In this document: positions 36,896 to 46,077 of the stretch, piece after piece
How the letters are laid out: every line of letters starts with the position of its first letter
Position numbering within the stretch: position 1 is the first letter of the stretch
NCBI GenBank assembly: GCA_029101305.1
Contig: JAQXQS010000114.1
Location: 1 to 64,000, forward strand
Source of the DNA: Clostridia bacterium
GTDB lineage: Bacteria > Bacillota > Clostridia > Lachnospirales > Lachnospiraceae
Direction of reading: 5' to 3'
DNA: 64,000 nucleotides
The notes under the pieces: model-generated
Told to the model about the DNA's origin: nothing
The model's database searches: none
Seen by the model: only the letters and a program-made list of their open reading frames with translations
Position numbers and translations under genes: made by a program

Positions 36896-38260
36896 ATGAA
36901 TGCAGCAAACACACTGAAGAAGCTTGGAATCGAACAGACCTTCAACTACATTTATAAGGACCCGGATAAAAACATGGGAAAGCTGATGGACTGGGCTGAC
37001 AAATTTTCCAAAGGCGGTTTTCCATCCCAGCGAAAAGCCATCCGGGAAGCAATTGAAAATCCGGAGCACCCATATTATTCCTATATCCGCAAAATTTTTA
37101 CAGAAGTTGATCCCAATGTAGCCAAAACACTGGCTGTGAACTTTTTTATCAATGCAGCGCTGGTTGGCTGGCCGAAAGAGGAAGAACTCCGCGAGAAATA
37201 CGACTGTAATATTCCCTGGGCAATTCTTCTTGATCCCACGTCTGCATGTAATCTGCACTGCACCGGATGCTGGGCCGCAGAGTACGGCCACAAGCTTAAT
37301 CTGACTTATGACGAGATCGATGATATTATCTGCCAGGGAAAAGAGCTTGGTGTCTACATGTATATCTACACTGGCGGTGAACCACTTGTGCGGAAAAAGG
37401 ATCTGATCCGGCTCTACGAAAAGCACTCTGACTGTGTATTCTTATGCTTCACAAATGCAACCTTGATCGATGAGGAATTCGCGGATGAAATGCTCCGCGT
37501 GGGAAATTTTGTTCCTGCTATTTCTCTTGAAGGATTTGAAGAGGCAACCGACGGCCGCCGTGGTGATGGCGTTTACCAGAAGGTAACAAAAGCGATGGCT
37601 CTTCTTCGCGAGAAAAAGCTGATCTATGGCATTTCCTGTTGTTATACCAGTGCAAATTATGAATCCATCACTTCAGAAGAATTCTACGATTCGCTGATTG
37701 ACCTGGGTGCCTATTTTGTATGGTATTTTCATTATATGCCGGTAGGAAATGACGCTGCTCCGGAATTGCTCCCCTCGCCAGAGCAGCGGACCGGCGTTTA
37801 CGAAAAAATCCGTCATTACCGTGCCACAAAGCCACTATTTGCAATGGATTTCCAGAATGACGCAGAATATGTGGGCGGATGTATTGCCGGCGGCTACCGC
37901 TATTTACATATCAATGCCAATGGTGACATTGATCCCTGCGTATTCATTCATTATTCAGATTCCAATATCCGGGAAAAATCTCTACTGGAAGCCCTGCGTT
38001 CTCCAATGATGATGGCGTACCACAAGAACCAGCCTTTCAATGAAAATATGCTTCGTCCATGTCCTATGCTGGAAAATCCCCAGAAGCTCCGTGAAATGGT
38101 TGCTTCTGCCGGCGCCCACTCCACCGACATGCAGTCACCGGAAACTGCCGAACATCTCTGTGCCAAATGTGACCACTATGCAGAACACTGGAAACCGGTA
38201 GCGGATAAGCTCTGGGAAGAGAACCGTAAGAAATACAATGAAAAACATTCCAAAGCTTAA
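36896..38260 (+). CDS. Radical SAM protein with C-terminal SPASM-like cysteines
   Basis: A 454-residue protein. Cluster motif C118-NLHC122-TGC125 follows SAC, then YTGGEP, the SAM-binding GGE motif. C-terminal cysteines (GGCIAGG, DPCVFI, RPCPM, CAKCDHY) fit auxiliary Fe-S clusters of SPASM/twitch proteins. The N-terminal 100 residues are not part of the core. The substrate is unknown and no peptide precursor gene is adjacent. The only operon partner is the DUF308 membrane protein, so a membrane-lipid or envelope substrate is possible; this is inference. It ends at a strong hairpin. Confidence 0.85.
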   Translation: MNAANTLKKLGIEQTFNYIYKDPDKNMGKLMDWADKFSKGGFPSQRKAIREAIENPEHPYYSYIRKIFTEVDPNVAKTLAVNFFINAALVGWPKEEELREKYDCNIPWAILLDPTSACNLHCTGCWAAEYGHKLNLTYDEIDDIICQGKELGVYMYIYTGGEPLVRKKDLIRLYEKHSDCVFLCFTNATLIDEEFADEMLRVGNFVPAISLEGFEEATDGRRGDGVYQKVTKAMALLREKKLIYGISCCYTSANYESITSEEFYDSLIDLGAYFVWYFHYMPVGNDAAPELLPSPEQRTGVYEKIRHYRATKPLFAMDFQNDAEYVGGCIAGGYRYLHINANGDIDPCVFIHYSDSNIREKSLLEALRSPMMMAYHKNQPFNENMLRPCPMLENPQKLREMVASAGAHSTDMQSPETAEHLCAKCDHYAEHWKPVADKLWEENRKKYNEKHSKA

Positions 38261-38306
38261 ATAATATATTGGATTTTCTTTCCTTCCTACTATATATTTC
38301 ATAAAG

Positions 38307-38348
38307 TGCAAGGAAAAACCTGGCCACGGGGGCAGGTTTTCCCTTGCA
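38307..38348. terminator. Bidirectional terminator between radical SAM and TetR genes
   Basis: TGCAAGGAAAAACCTG pairs with CAGGTTTTCCCTTGCA with a single mismatch around a GCCACGGGGG loop. It sits between convergent genes. Confidence 0.85.
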
Positions 38349-38368
38349 TAAAACTATAAAATTCCACT

Positions 38369-38938
38369 TTATTCCTTATATGCAGACAGCACACGTTTGC
38401 CAGATCCGGCAAACATTTTACACATTTCTTCATATAGTTCTTCCAGATTATAAGATGCTCCTTCTTCCAGCCAGTCCAGAATGCTTCCTATAAATACACA
38501 TTTGTAGCACTTGATGAGTATTTCTTTCTCTGCTTTTGAAACCCGCTCATACTTTCCAAGCTTCTCTACATAAGAGCGGATAATATCATCCCCCATTTTG
38601 CTTAAACCGGATAAAAAAACATCCTTCTGTACAGAACGAAACAGATGCAAAAATGCCTTTTTTCTTTTCATACATTCCTGTGCCATATAAGTGAGACAGT
38701 CTACCGGTGATTCAAGTGTTCCATATTTTTGAATTACATCCATCATCCAGTCCTCGATCGAATCCGTCATCAAGGTGGGAATATCCTGGAAATGGTAATA
38801 ATATGTATTCCGGTTGACATGGCAGCGATTTACGATATCCTGTACTGTAATCTTATTATATGGCTTCTCTTCCAGTATTTCCCAGAAAGTGTCCTTAATC
38901 ATTTTCTTTGTCTGAATCACGCCTTTTATCATCCTCAT
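38369..38938 (-). CDS. TetR-family regulator
   Basis: A 189-residue regulator with HTH ITVQDIVNRCHVNRNTYYYHF and a variable helical ligand domain. The start ATG is uncertain; an in-frame ATG 6 bases later sits right after GAGG. It follows the second TetR gene by 27 bases on the same strand, so the two are co-transcribed. Its ligand and targets are unknown, but the DUF308-radical SAM operon is a neighbour. Confidence 0.88.
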   Translation of the reverse strand: MRMIKGVIQTKKMIKDTFWEILEEKPYNKITVQDIVNRCHVNRNTYYYHFQDIPTLMTDSIEDWMMDVIQKYGTLESPVDCLTYMAQECMKRKKAFLHLFRSVQKDVFLSGLSKMGDDIIRSYVEKLGKYERVSKAEKEILIKCYKCVFIGSILDWLEEGASYNLEELYEEMCKMFAGSGKRVLSAYKE

Positions 38939-38965
38939 TCGTATAAAATATTTTCCAGCTGTTGA

Positions 38966-39502
38966 TTACTTCATCAGATCATACAAAATCCCTGCAATTT
39001 CTTCCGGCGATTCCTTAAATTTCCCATGGCTCCATTCCCGGTACATATTATAAATAGAGCCGGCAAATGCGCAGATTTTCAGCATTTCTTCTCTTGTTCC
39101 GCTTTTTTCATCTACCCATTTGTGAACCAGATATTCTGTTATTTTCGCCAGAAACAGATCTCCCATCCCGCTTGACAGCAACCCATTTATAAACTCACGA
39201 TGTTCATAAAAAAACTGAAAGCAGTGAAGCATATATTTCTTATCGTAAAATACATTCTCATTATCTATGGAAGCCACATCTTCTTCCCGATACTCTTCTA
39301 CCACTTCCTCCAGATGTCCGGTCAGAATCTCTTCAATAGCATTGTAATTCCGGTAAAATGCCATCCGCGAAACGTCCGCTTCTGCTGTAATATCGGAAAC
39401 GGAAATTGCCGAAAATGCTTTCTCTCCCATCAGCTTCAATAATGCCTTATACATGTCCTGTTTTACTTGAATATTGGTCTGGCTTTGCCTTTTATTTGTC
39501 AT
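38966..39502 (-). CDS. TetR-family regulator (second of pair)
   Basis: A 178-residue regulator with HTH ISVSDITAEADVSRMAFYRNYNAIEEIL-type sequence. It is the first of two adjacent TetR genes. A 15-bp palindrome at its own start site suggests autorepression. Divergent from the DegV gene. Confidence 0.9.
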   Translation of the reverse strand: MTNKRQSQTNIQVKQDMYKALLKLMGEKAFSAISVSDITAEADVSRMAFYRNYNAIEEILTGHLEEVVEEYREEDVASIDNENVFYDKKYMLHCFQFFYEHREFINGLLSSGMGDLFLAKITEYLVHKWVDEKSGTREEMLKICAFAGSIYNMYREWSHGKFKESPEEIAGILYDLMK

Positions 39503-39540
39503 TTTTTAATACCATGATATTGAAATCCCTCTCGTTTAGT

Positions 39541-39587
39541 GTTACAATCTGTAACATCATTATAAAACAATTTATTGTTTTTTACAA
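39541..39587 (-). promoter_or_regulatory. TetR pair promoter with palindromic operator
   Basis: Minus strand -35 TTGTAA (39582-39587) and -10 TATAAT (39559-39564), 17 bases apart. GTTACA-ATC-TGTAAC (39541-39555) lies over the start site, a natural site for the TetR protein. Confidence 0.7.
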
Positions 39588-39617
39588 TCCGACTTTGATT
39601 CATTTTACTTAAAATAT

Positions 39618-39714
39618 AACTGTTCAAGCAAACCTCTCAAATGTTTCGCATTTTATCGTTGAGGTTTAGCCGCCAAATAGCTTTTATACAAAATCCGCTT
39701 GGCCTTGAACAGTT
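39618..39714 (+). ncRNA. Structured leader of the DegV gene, candidate riboswitch
   Basis: An 11-base closing stem pairs AACTGTTCAAG (39618-39628) with CTTGAACAGTT (39704-39714). Inside, AAACCTC (39630-39636) pairs with GAGGTTT (39661-39667), and GCCAA (39672-39676) pairs with TTGGC (39699-39703). Together this is a three-way junction of about 97 bases, ending 34 bases before the DegV start. I cannot match it to a known class. An in-frame open stretch from 39641 runs into DegV; translation could also start there. Confidence 0.5.
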
Positions 39715-39748
39715 ACCAATTATGCAAAAACCGCGCGAGGAAAATATC

Positions 39749-40612
39749 ATGAAAACAGCTGTCATGACTGACACAAACAGCGGTCTCACAAAGGAGACCG
39801 CCAGAGAACTTGGAATATATGTAATACATATGCCTGTAATTATCGAAGAAAAAACTTTTTACGAAAATGATAATATCACCGAGGCTGAGTTTTTCCAGGC
39901 TCTTTCCAGTGATAAATGTATCACCACTTCCCAGCCTTCTCCTGGAGATGTAATGGATTTGTGGAATCAGATTCTGGATGATGGATATGACGAGCTTGTA
40001 TATATTCCCATGTCAAGCGGTCTGTCCAACTCATGTGCTGCCGCTATGGGCTACGCCCAGGAATACGATGGAAAAGTAGTGGTTATTGACAATCACAGAA
40101 TCTCTGTTACCATGTACGAGTCCGTTCTGCAGGCTCGGGAGCTTGCTCTTTCAGGCGCTTCTGCACAGGAAATTAAAACTGTTTTAGAGGCCGATGCTTA
40201 CAATTCAAGCATCTATCTTGCCGTAAATACATTAGAATACCTGAAAAAAGGCGGGCGTATCACACCTGCGGCGGCTCTGATCGGAACCATACTTTCCCTC
40301 AAGCCGATCTTAACGATACAGGGAGAAAAGCTGGATTCTTACGCCAAATCCCGTGGTTCCATGAAAAAAGCCGAGGAGAAAATGATCCTTGCCATTCAGT
40401 CTGACCTTAGAAACCGCTTTGCCAGCCAGGATATGTCCAGATTACATATTGGAGCCGCAGGCGCCGGACTGACCAATTCCCAGCAAAAAGAATGGCTGGC
40501 GCTGCTGCATGCCGCTTTCCCGGATGCTGATATCGCTTATCAGCCACTTTCTGCCAGCATCAGTGTTCATACCGGGCCTGGCGCGGTAGGTATTGGAATT
40601 AGCTTTAGGTAA
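39749..40612 (+). CDS. DegV family fatty-acid-binding protein
   Basis: A 287-residue protein of the DegV/EDD family, which carries fatty acids to a fatty-acid kinase (FakB role). It has the N-terminal TDTNSGL motif, ITTSQPSPGD, the SSGLS loop, and the C-terminal GPGAVGIGI segment. The ATG at 39749 with GAGG upstream fits the family N-terminus; a longer frame from 39641 adds 36 residues not typical of DegV. Single gene behind a structured leader. Confidence 0.9.
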   Translation: MKTAVMTDTNSGLTKETARELGIYVIHMPVIIEEKTFYENDNITEAEFFQALSSDKCITTSQPSPGDVMDLWNQILDDGYDELVYIPMSSGLSNSCAAAMGYAQEYDGKVVVIDNHRISVTMYESVLQARELALSGASAQEIKTVLEADAYNSSIYLAVNTLEYLKKGGRITPAAALIGTILSLKPILTIQGEKLDSYAKSRGSMKKAEEKMILAIQSDLRNRFASQDMSRLHIGAAGAGLTNSQQKEWLALLHAAFPDADIAYQPLSASISVHTGPGAVGIGISFR

Positions 40613-40641
40613 TCATTTTTCATTACTTTAATAGTGCCCCG

Positions 40642-43092
40642 TCACTCCGTGCGCAGCGCAATAACCGGATCTTTCTTCGCTGCCTTTTTCGCCGGAATCA
40701 GGCCGCCAAGCAGTGTGATCACTATGCTGATCACGATCAGGATAACTGCTGATGCTGCTGGAATTCTGGCTGTAATTCCTGAAATTCCGGAAATCTTCTC
40801 AATCAGTGAATTGATCGGGAATAGCAGCAGGGAAGAAATTCCAATGCCCAGCACTCCGGCACAGCAACCGATAATAAAGGTTTCTGCGTTAAATACCTGG
40901 GAGATATTACGTTTCGAAGCTCCAAGAGCACGCAGAATACCGATCTCCTTTGTCCGTTCCATGACAGAAATATGGGTAATAATGCCAATCATGATACAGG
41001 AAACGATCAGGGAAATTGCAACAAACGCAATCAATACATAGGATATTCCATTGATAATGGTTGTGATCGAAGAGGTAAGCAGTGCAACATAGTCTGTATA
41101 AGTGATCTGTGCGTCCTCCTCGGCTGTTTCATTATAATCTGCAATACAGTCGGCAATTGCCTCTTTGTTTTCGAAGCTATCAGCGTAGATGCTGATAGAA
41201 GCAGGTGCGTCATAGCTGACTTTTCCGAATGCTTCCAGATTTTTCTCATATGTTGATTTGACATTATATGCCTTTGCAGCATCTGATGATTCAATTACAG
41301 GACTTGTCTGCGCTGTATCATTCGCGACATCAAAACTCAGCCCTGTCAGCACATTGATTTCCGGTGTATCCTCCTGTGCCGTAACCACTGCACTTTCATC
41401 TGTATGGTCAATAATGTACTCCGTAAGTTTTGAGGTATAACCAACTGCCGTGGAAATAGACGCGTTTTCTGCCTCTTCTTCCGCTTCTATTTTTTCTGCT
41501 GCAGATTCATATTCTTCAGCTGTGATAAGCCCCAGCTGATATAAAGTTCCCGCAGAGATTCCGTTATTTTCATTCAGCACAAGAACCACTTCGTCATAAT
41601 TCTCCGGCCAGCTTCCATATAAAACGTCATAATTATCTGTTACTACCGGGCTGACTGTCTTATTATCTGTGCCTGCCATCAGTTCAGAGAAATTCTCAGC
41701 ACCAGAGGAGGTATTTCCTAAAACAGCGGACATCATTCCTGCCTGACTGCTCACAGCTGACTGACTTCCCACCGCTGACTGGCTATTCACACCCGACTGG
41801 CTCTCCATTCCTGCCATACTGTCCATTTCGCTTTCATCCAGAAGCAACGCGTCAGTATCTGCATCACTGTTTACCAATACACCATCTTTATTGTTAGAAT
41901 ATACCTGGAAGTTCACATCATAAGTATAATTTACACCATGCTCTCCCAGATATTGCTGAATCTCACTATCCGGGTCATCCAGATACTTCTTAAACTCCGT
42001 TAAATTGTTTTCTACAATACTGGAGGCCATCTTTTCCCTGGCTTCCATATCTGAATAATCCGCGTAAACTGCAGAAAGGCTTGCAGATTCCGTATTTTCC
42101 CCATCTGTGTCACGCCTGCTCTCTATCATTTCCCTCCGCTGTCCCATCACACTGGAAATATCAATGGTCTGGGCACTGATGGTCAGGGGATAAGAAGCCA
42201 TGGTATCCTTCTGGATATCGGAAATATAGGTGCTCATTCCTGTTGAAAGAGCCAGGATTAATGCAATCCCGATAATTCCAATTGAACCAGCCACAGAGGT
42301 AAGCAAGGTGCGTCCTTTTTTGGTGCGCAGATTATCGAAGCTGAGAGACAGTGCCGTGGAAAAGGACATGGAAATTTTCTTTCGCTTCTGCGGGACGGCA
42401 GGCGTCTCATCTGGTGTATATGGATTGGAATCACTGACGATCTGGCCGTCCAGCAGCTTTACAAGTCTGGTAGAATACCGCTCTGCCAGTTCCGGGTTAT
42501 GGGTTACCATAATAACCAGCTTATCCTTCGCAATCTCCTTTAACAGTTCCATGATCTGCACACTGGTTTCACTATCCAAGGCTCCTGTCGTTTCATCCGC
42601 CAGCAGGATATCCGGATTGTTGATCAGCGCCCTGGCAATCGCCACACGCTGCATCTGGCCACCGGACATCTGATTGGGCTTTTTGTGGATATGGTCTTTC
42701 AGCCCTACTTTTTCCAGCACCTCAATCGCCCTCTGCCGCCGTTCCTTTTTGGAAACACCAGCCAGAGTCAGTGCCAGCTCTACATTCACAAGCACACTCT
42801 GATGCGGGATCAGATTGTAGCTTTGAAACACGAAACCAATGGAATTATTCCGGTAATAATCCCAGTCTGAATCCTTATACTTTTTGGTCGAAACGCCATT
42901 GATGATCAGATCACCGCTGTCATACCGGTCCAGTCCGCCGATAATATTTAACATGGTTGTTTTGCCAGAACCGCTTTGTCCCAGAATCGACACAAACTCA
43001 TTTTCCCGGAAGCCTATGGATACACCTTTGAGAGCATCCTGCTTCACTTCACCGGTGACATAGGTTTTTACAATGTTTTTTAACTGAAGCAT
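40642..43092 (-). CDS. MacB-like ABC transporter, ATPase fused to permease
   Basis: An 816-residue protein. ATPase domain (1-240): Walker A GQSGSGKTT (38-46), signature MSGGQMQR, Walker B ILLADETTGALD. The permease has a helix after residue 280, a large extracytoplasmic domain with a Ser/Gln-rich stretch (SQSGVNSQSAVGSQSAV), and three C-terminal helices of the FtsX/MacB type. The ATG at 43092 has AAAGGA 9 bases upstream, so the longer frame to 43185 is rejected. It probably exports peptides or senses cell-envelope antibiotics. The divergent two-component system upstream is a likely regulator. Confidence 0.9.
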   Translation of the reverse strand: MLQLKNIVKTYVTGEVKQDALKGVSIGFRENEFVSILGQSGSGKTTMLNIIGGLDRYDSGDLIINGVSTKKYKDSDWDYYRNNSIGFVFQSYNLIPHQSVLVNVELALTLAGVSKKERRQRAIEVLEKVGLKDHIHKKPNQMSGGQMQRVAIARALINNPDILLADETTGALDSETSVQIMELLKEIAKDKLVIMVTHNPELAERYSTRLVKLLDGQIVSDSNPYTPDETPAVPQKRKKISMSFSTALSLSFDNLRTKKGRTLLTSVAGSIGIIGIALILALSTGMSTYISDIQKDTMASYPLTISAQTIDISSVMGQRREMIESRRDTDGENTESASLSAVYADYSDMEAREKMASSIVENNLTEFKKYLDDPDSEIQQYLGEHGVNYTYDVNFQVYSNNKDGVLVNSDADTDALLLDESEMDSMAGMESQSGVNSQSAVGSQSAVSSQAGMMSAVLGNTSSGAENFSELMAGTDNKTVSPVVTDNYDVLYGSWPENYDEVVLVLNENNGISAGTLYQLGLITAEEYESAAEKIEAEEEAENASISTAVGYTSKLTEYIIDHTDESAVVTAQEDTPEINVLTGLSFDVANDTAQTSPVIESSDAAKAYNVKSTYEKNLEAFGKVSYDAPASISIYADSFENKEAIADCIADYNETAEEDAQITYTDYVALLTSSITTIINGISYVLIAFVAISLIVSCIMIGIITHISVMERTKEIGILRALGASKRNISQVFNAETFIIGCCAGVLGIGISSLLLFPINSLIEKISGISGITARIPAASAVILIVISIVITLLGGLIPAKKAAKKDPVIALRTE

Positions 43093-43502
43093 GTCGTATA
43101 TTTCCTTTCGTGAGAATATGATGTCAGAGCACGCCACACTTTTCGGTAGCTTTCGCGCCTTCTTTACTGTCACAGATTGTTTCACAGTTATGCTGTTTCA
43201 CGATCCGTCAGCCACGTTCCCGACTATAACATGCTCAGGTAAACTCAAGGACACGTCACCATAAACTGAAAATAAACGAAAAAATCCTCTATAAAATGTG
43301 CCAGATATGTATTTTGTTTATCTTGGTTTGTCCTTCCTATGATATACTTGTGTTAAATCCGGAGTATGTCCCACACTGCCAGATAGTAACCGTTTACGCC
43401 ATACCCAGTAACACAAAATATGTGGACAAACCAAGCTCACAGACTGCAGAATTTTTTCATGACATACTTCAATCTAACCACACCCAAAAGAGAGGTTTCC
43501 TT
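43093..43502. other. Intergenic region of 410 bases between the MacB-like and regulator genes
   Basis: It carries divergent promoters that I cannot place with confidence, possible -10 elements TATAAA near 43291 and TATACT at 43343-43348, and the long hairpin listed separately. No small gene with a good ribosome site was found. Confidence 0.5.
43322..43435 (+). promoter_or_regulatory. 114-base extended hairpin upstream of the response regulator
   Basis: Stacked helices: CTTGGTTTGTCC (43322-43333) with GGACAAACCAAG (43424-43435), perfect over 12 bases; TTGTGTTA (43348-43355) with TAACACAA (43409-43416); GGAGTATG (43361-43368, one bulge) with CATACCC (43400-43406). It is either a structured leader of the regulator gene or a MITE-like palindrome. 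No target duplication is obvious. Confidence 0.5.
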
Positions 43503-44180
43503 ATGTTTAATATACTTGTAGCAGAAGATAACCCAGACATGCGAGAGCTGTTCTGCACGGTTTTATCTGACAGCGGCTATCGCTGTCTCCCGGCTTCTGA
43601 TGGATTAGAGGCTTTGGATATTATGGAAAAAGAATATATCGATCTGATCGTCGCAGATATCATGATGCCAAATATGGATGGCTATGAGCTTACCAGAACT
43701 CTTCGCGATTCCAAATGGGAGACTCCCATTTTGATGGTAACAGCCAAGGATCAGTTTGCCGATATGCAGCAGGGGTTCCGTGCCGGAACCGATGACTATA
43801 TGGTGAAACCTGTTGATGTCCGGGAACTGGTTCTGCGGGTAGAAGCCTTGCTTCGCCGGGCAAAGATCTCCAGCGAAAAGAAGATCACCATCGGTTCTAC
43901 CGTGCTGAATTATGATGCACTGACCGTAACCATTCATGGCAAAGAGACCATTCTTCCCCAAAAAGAATTTTACTTACTTTATAAACTGCTTTCCTATCCC
44001 AATAAGATTTTTACACGCCAGCAGCTTATGGATGAAATCTGGGGAATGTTTTCCGAGACGGATGAGCGTACCATTAACACACACATCAATCGTCTGCGTG
44101 ACCGTTTCTCTGACTGCTCTGACTTCGAGATCGTTACCATACGTGGACTTGGTTATAAGGCGGTGAAAAAAGTTGAATAG
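43503..44180 (+). CDS. OmpR-family response regulator
   Basis: A 225-residue regulator with receiver D52 in ADIMMPNMDG, VAEDN at the start and MVKPVD, then a winged helix ending TIRGLGYKAVKK. The ATG at 43503 has GAGAGG 7 bases upstream. The kinase gene overlaps its end by 8 bases. Confidence 0.93.
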   Translation: MFNILVAEDNPDMRELFCTVLSDSGYRCLPASDGLEALDIMEKEYIDLIVADIMMPNMDGYELTRTLRDSKWETPILMVTAKDQFADMQQGFRAGTDDYMVKPVDVRELVLRVEALLRRAKISSEKKITIGSTVLNYDALTVTIHGKETILPQKEFYLLYKLLSYPNKIFTRQQLMDEIWGMFSETDERTINTHINRLRDRFSDCSDFEIVTIRGLGYKAVKKVE

Positions 44181-45207
44181 AAACCCCCACTCCAGGCTCT
44201 GGCTGTACTTTACCGGAATTATTTTTGCCACTATTTTCGGCGTTTTCACCTTCATTACCCTGATCTGGCTCGCCCTGTTCCAGCTGAAGCTGATCCATGT
44301 AGATCCTCAGACCAAGCACATTCCAATTCTGCTGCTTTGCCTTGGCAGCACACTGCTTGGAACCATCATTGCATTGTTTGTGGGAAAGTTGATGATCCAG
44401 CCGATCCAGACTATGCGGGACGCTTTTAACGAGCTTTCCAGGGGGAATTTTTCCGTAAGGATTCCCACCGATCAGAAGGTGGATGAGATTCGGGAAATGG
44501 CGCTGCATTTCAATGCCATGGCCCATGATCTTTCCCACATAGAAACTCTCAGAAGTGATTTTGTTGCCAATGTTTCCCACGAATTTAAAACCCCCATCGC
44601 GGCCATTGAAGGATATGCAACCTTGCTTCAAAATCCAAATCTGACCCAGGAGAAATATGACCGTTATGTGCGGATCATTCTGGATAATTCCAGACGCCTT
44701 ACTAATTTATCCACCAACATTCTCACACTTTCCAAGCTGGAAAATCAGGAAATGATCGTGGATAAAAAAGATTTCCGGCTGGACGAACAGATCCGGAAAG
44801 CCATCCTGACACTGGAAGGAAAGTGGGCTGACAAGAATATTGAATTTGACATGGAGCTTCCCAGGCAGATGTATTATGGCAGTGAAACACTCCTGTCACA
44901 GGTGTGGATCAACATTCTGGATAATGCGATCAAGCACTCACCTGCCGGTGGCACCATTCAGGTAACGATTTCCCGCATGGAAACAGGAATATCGGTAATC
45001 ATTACCGATCATGGAGATGGCATGACTCCCGAAATGCAAAAACACATTTTTGAAAAATTTTACCAGGGTGACAATTCCAGGCAGGCAGAAGGAAATGGAC
45101 TTGGACTGGCACTGGTTAAGCGGATCATAGATCTTTGCCAGGGCACCATTACTGTAAAAAGCCAGCCTGGTGAAGGCGCCGCTTTTTCTGTGTATCTTCC
45201 TTTATAG
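44173..45207 (+). CDS. Sensor histidine kinase with HAMP domain
   Basis: A 344-residue kinase. Two helices (about 9-38 and 50-72), a short outer loop, a HAMP domain (about 74-125), phosphoacceptor H136 in NVSHEFKTP and the ATPase motifs NILDNAIKHS, DHGDGM, GNGLGLALVK. The start is TTG at 44173-44175 with AAGGCGGTG upstream. With the divergent MacB-like exporter it resembles a BceRS-type antimicrobial-response module, although BceS kinases lack HAMP; the pairing is inference. Confidence 0.92.
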   Translation: MNRNPHSRLWLYFTGIIFATIFGVFTFITLIWLALFQLKLIHVDPQTKHIPILLLCLGSTLLGTIIALFVGKLMIQPIQTMRDAFNELSRGNFSVRIPTDQKVDEIREMALHFNAMAHDLSHIETLRSDFVANVSHEFKTPIAAIEGYATLLQNPNLTQEKYDRYVRIILDNSRRLTNLSTNILTLSKLENQEMIVDKKDFRLDEQIRKAILTLEGKWADKNIEFDMELPRQMYYGSETLLSQVWINILDNAIKHSPAGGTIQVTISRMETGISVIITDHGDGMTPEMQKHIFEKFYQGDNSRQAEGNGLGLALVKRIIDLCQGTITVKSQPGEGAAFSVYLPL

Positions 45208-45295
45208 TTTACCGTAAGTTTTTCTTACTGTGGTATTCTGTAAGTCACCAGAGAATTAAGTTAGGAAAATATTATATGAGAAAGGAAAATGATTC

Positions 45296-45937
45296 ATGGA
45301 CATTTTACAGTTAATGAAAGAAAGACATAGTGTACGTCAATACAAAGACCAGCCGATCACACCAGAATTAAGAAGCACACTTACTGAGAGCATTTCCGAA
45401 CTCAATCAGGAAAGTGGCTTGCATATGCAGGTATTTTTCGATGAGCCAGATTGCTTTGATTCCTTTATGGCCCACTACGGAAAATTTAAAGGTGTCTCCA
45501 ACTATATCGCTATCGTAGGTTCCAGGCAGGATCAGGAAAAAGCCGGATATTATGGGGAAAAACTGGTTCTGGAATGCCAGAGCCTGGGACTGAATACCTG
45601 CTGGGTAGCTATGACCCACGGTAAAACAAAGGCAAAAATCGAAAAAGGTCAGAAGCTTCTGATCGTTCTCTCCCTTGGCTATGGGGCAAACCCAGGTGTT
45701 CCCCACAAAAGTAAGGGGCTGTCTGAGCTTAGCAAAGCAGACCAGGATACCGACTGGTTTCTTAAAGGAATGGAAGCTGTCAGCCTGGCTCCCACTGCCA
45801 TGAACCAGCAAAAATTCCTGTTTGAGCTGAAAAATGGGAAAGTAACTGCCAAAGCCTTAAATGGTTTTTATTCCAAAATCGACCTTGGAATCGTGAAATA
45901 CCATTTCGAAGCAGCCACAGGACACAAAGTGCTGTAA
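45296..45937 (+). CDS. Nitroreductase-family flavoprotein
   Basis: A 213-residue FMN protein predicted to reduce nitro or quinone compounds. The start ILQLMKERHSVRQYKDQPI and the central GEKLVLECQSLGLNTCWV are family hallmarks. GAAAGGA precedes the ATG. It lies between the two-component system and the MATE gene, possibly a detoxification unit, but it is only loosely linked to either. Confidence 0.9.
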   Translation: MDILQLMKERHSVRQYKDQPITPELRSTLTESISELNQESGLHMQVFFDEPDCFDSFMAHYGKFKGVSNYIAIVGSRQDQEKAGYYGEKLVLECQSLGLNTCWVAMTHGKTKAKIEKGQKLLIVLSLGYGANPGVPHKSKGLSELSKADQDTDWFLKGMEAVSLAPTAMNQQKFLFELKNGKVTAKALNGFYSKIDLGIVKYHFEAATGHKVL

Positions 45938-45954
45938 AAATAAACAAATAGAAA

Positions 45955-46077
45955 TTGACAATAAAAATTGTATCCTATATAATCGTGAGTGTTCATCGGA
46001 GGGCAATTTGTTCAATTAGAAACAATAGCTGGATAAGATGGCAGACTGAGATGTCTGCTTTCCTATCCAGCTTTTTT
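45955..46077 (+). promoter_or_regulatory. MATE promoter and attenuator with three-codon upstream ORF
   Basis: Promoter: -35 TTGACA (45955-45960), 17 bases, -10 TATAAT (45978-45983). A strong ribosome site GGAGGG (45998-46003) precedes a tiny ORF TTG-TTC-AAT-TAG (46008-46019), MFN. It is followed by a terminator: AGCTGGATA (46027-46035) pairs with TATCCAGCT (46064-46072), enclosing GCAGAC/GTCTGC, then TTTTTT. A further hairpin (GGCCCAAAAGC with GCTTTTGAGCC) lies at 46091-46137 before the gene. Three-codon ORFs upstream of terminators control antibiotic-resistance genes such as Listeria lmo0919. Confidence 0.7.

Noticed and set aside
39641..39748. N-terminal extension of DegV
   Set aside because: The family start is MKTAVMTDTNSGL at 39749 with its own ribosome site; the extension lies in the structured leader. 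Noted as possible but unlikely.
43093..43185. N-terminal extension of the MacB-like protein
   Set aside because: The ATPase domain begins at 43092 with a good ribosome site; the extra residues do not match the family.
45985..46034. Fifteen-codon leader peptide starting at GTG 45989
   Set aside because: There is no ribosome site before it and it starts at about the transcription start. The three-codon TTG ORF with GGAGGG fits better.
46041..46058. TPP riboswitch suggested by CTGAGA in the MATE leader
   Set aside because: Only the six bases match; the rest of the THI element is missing.
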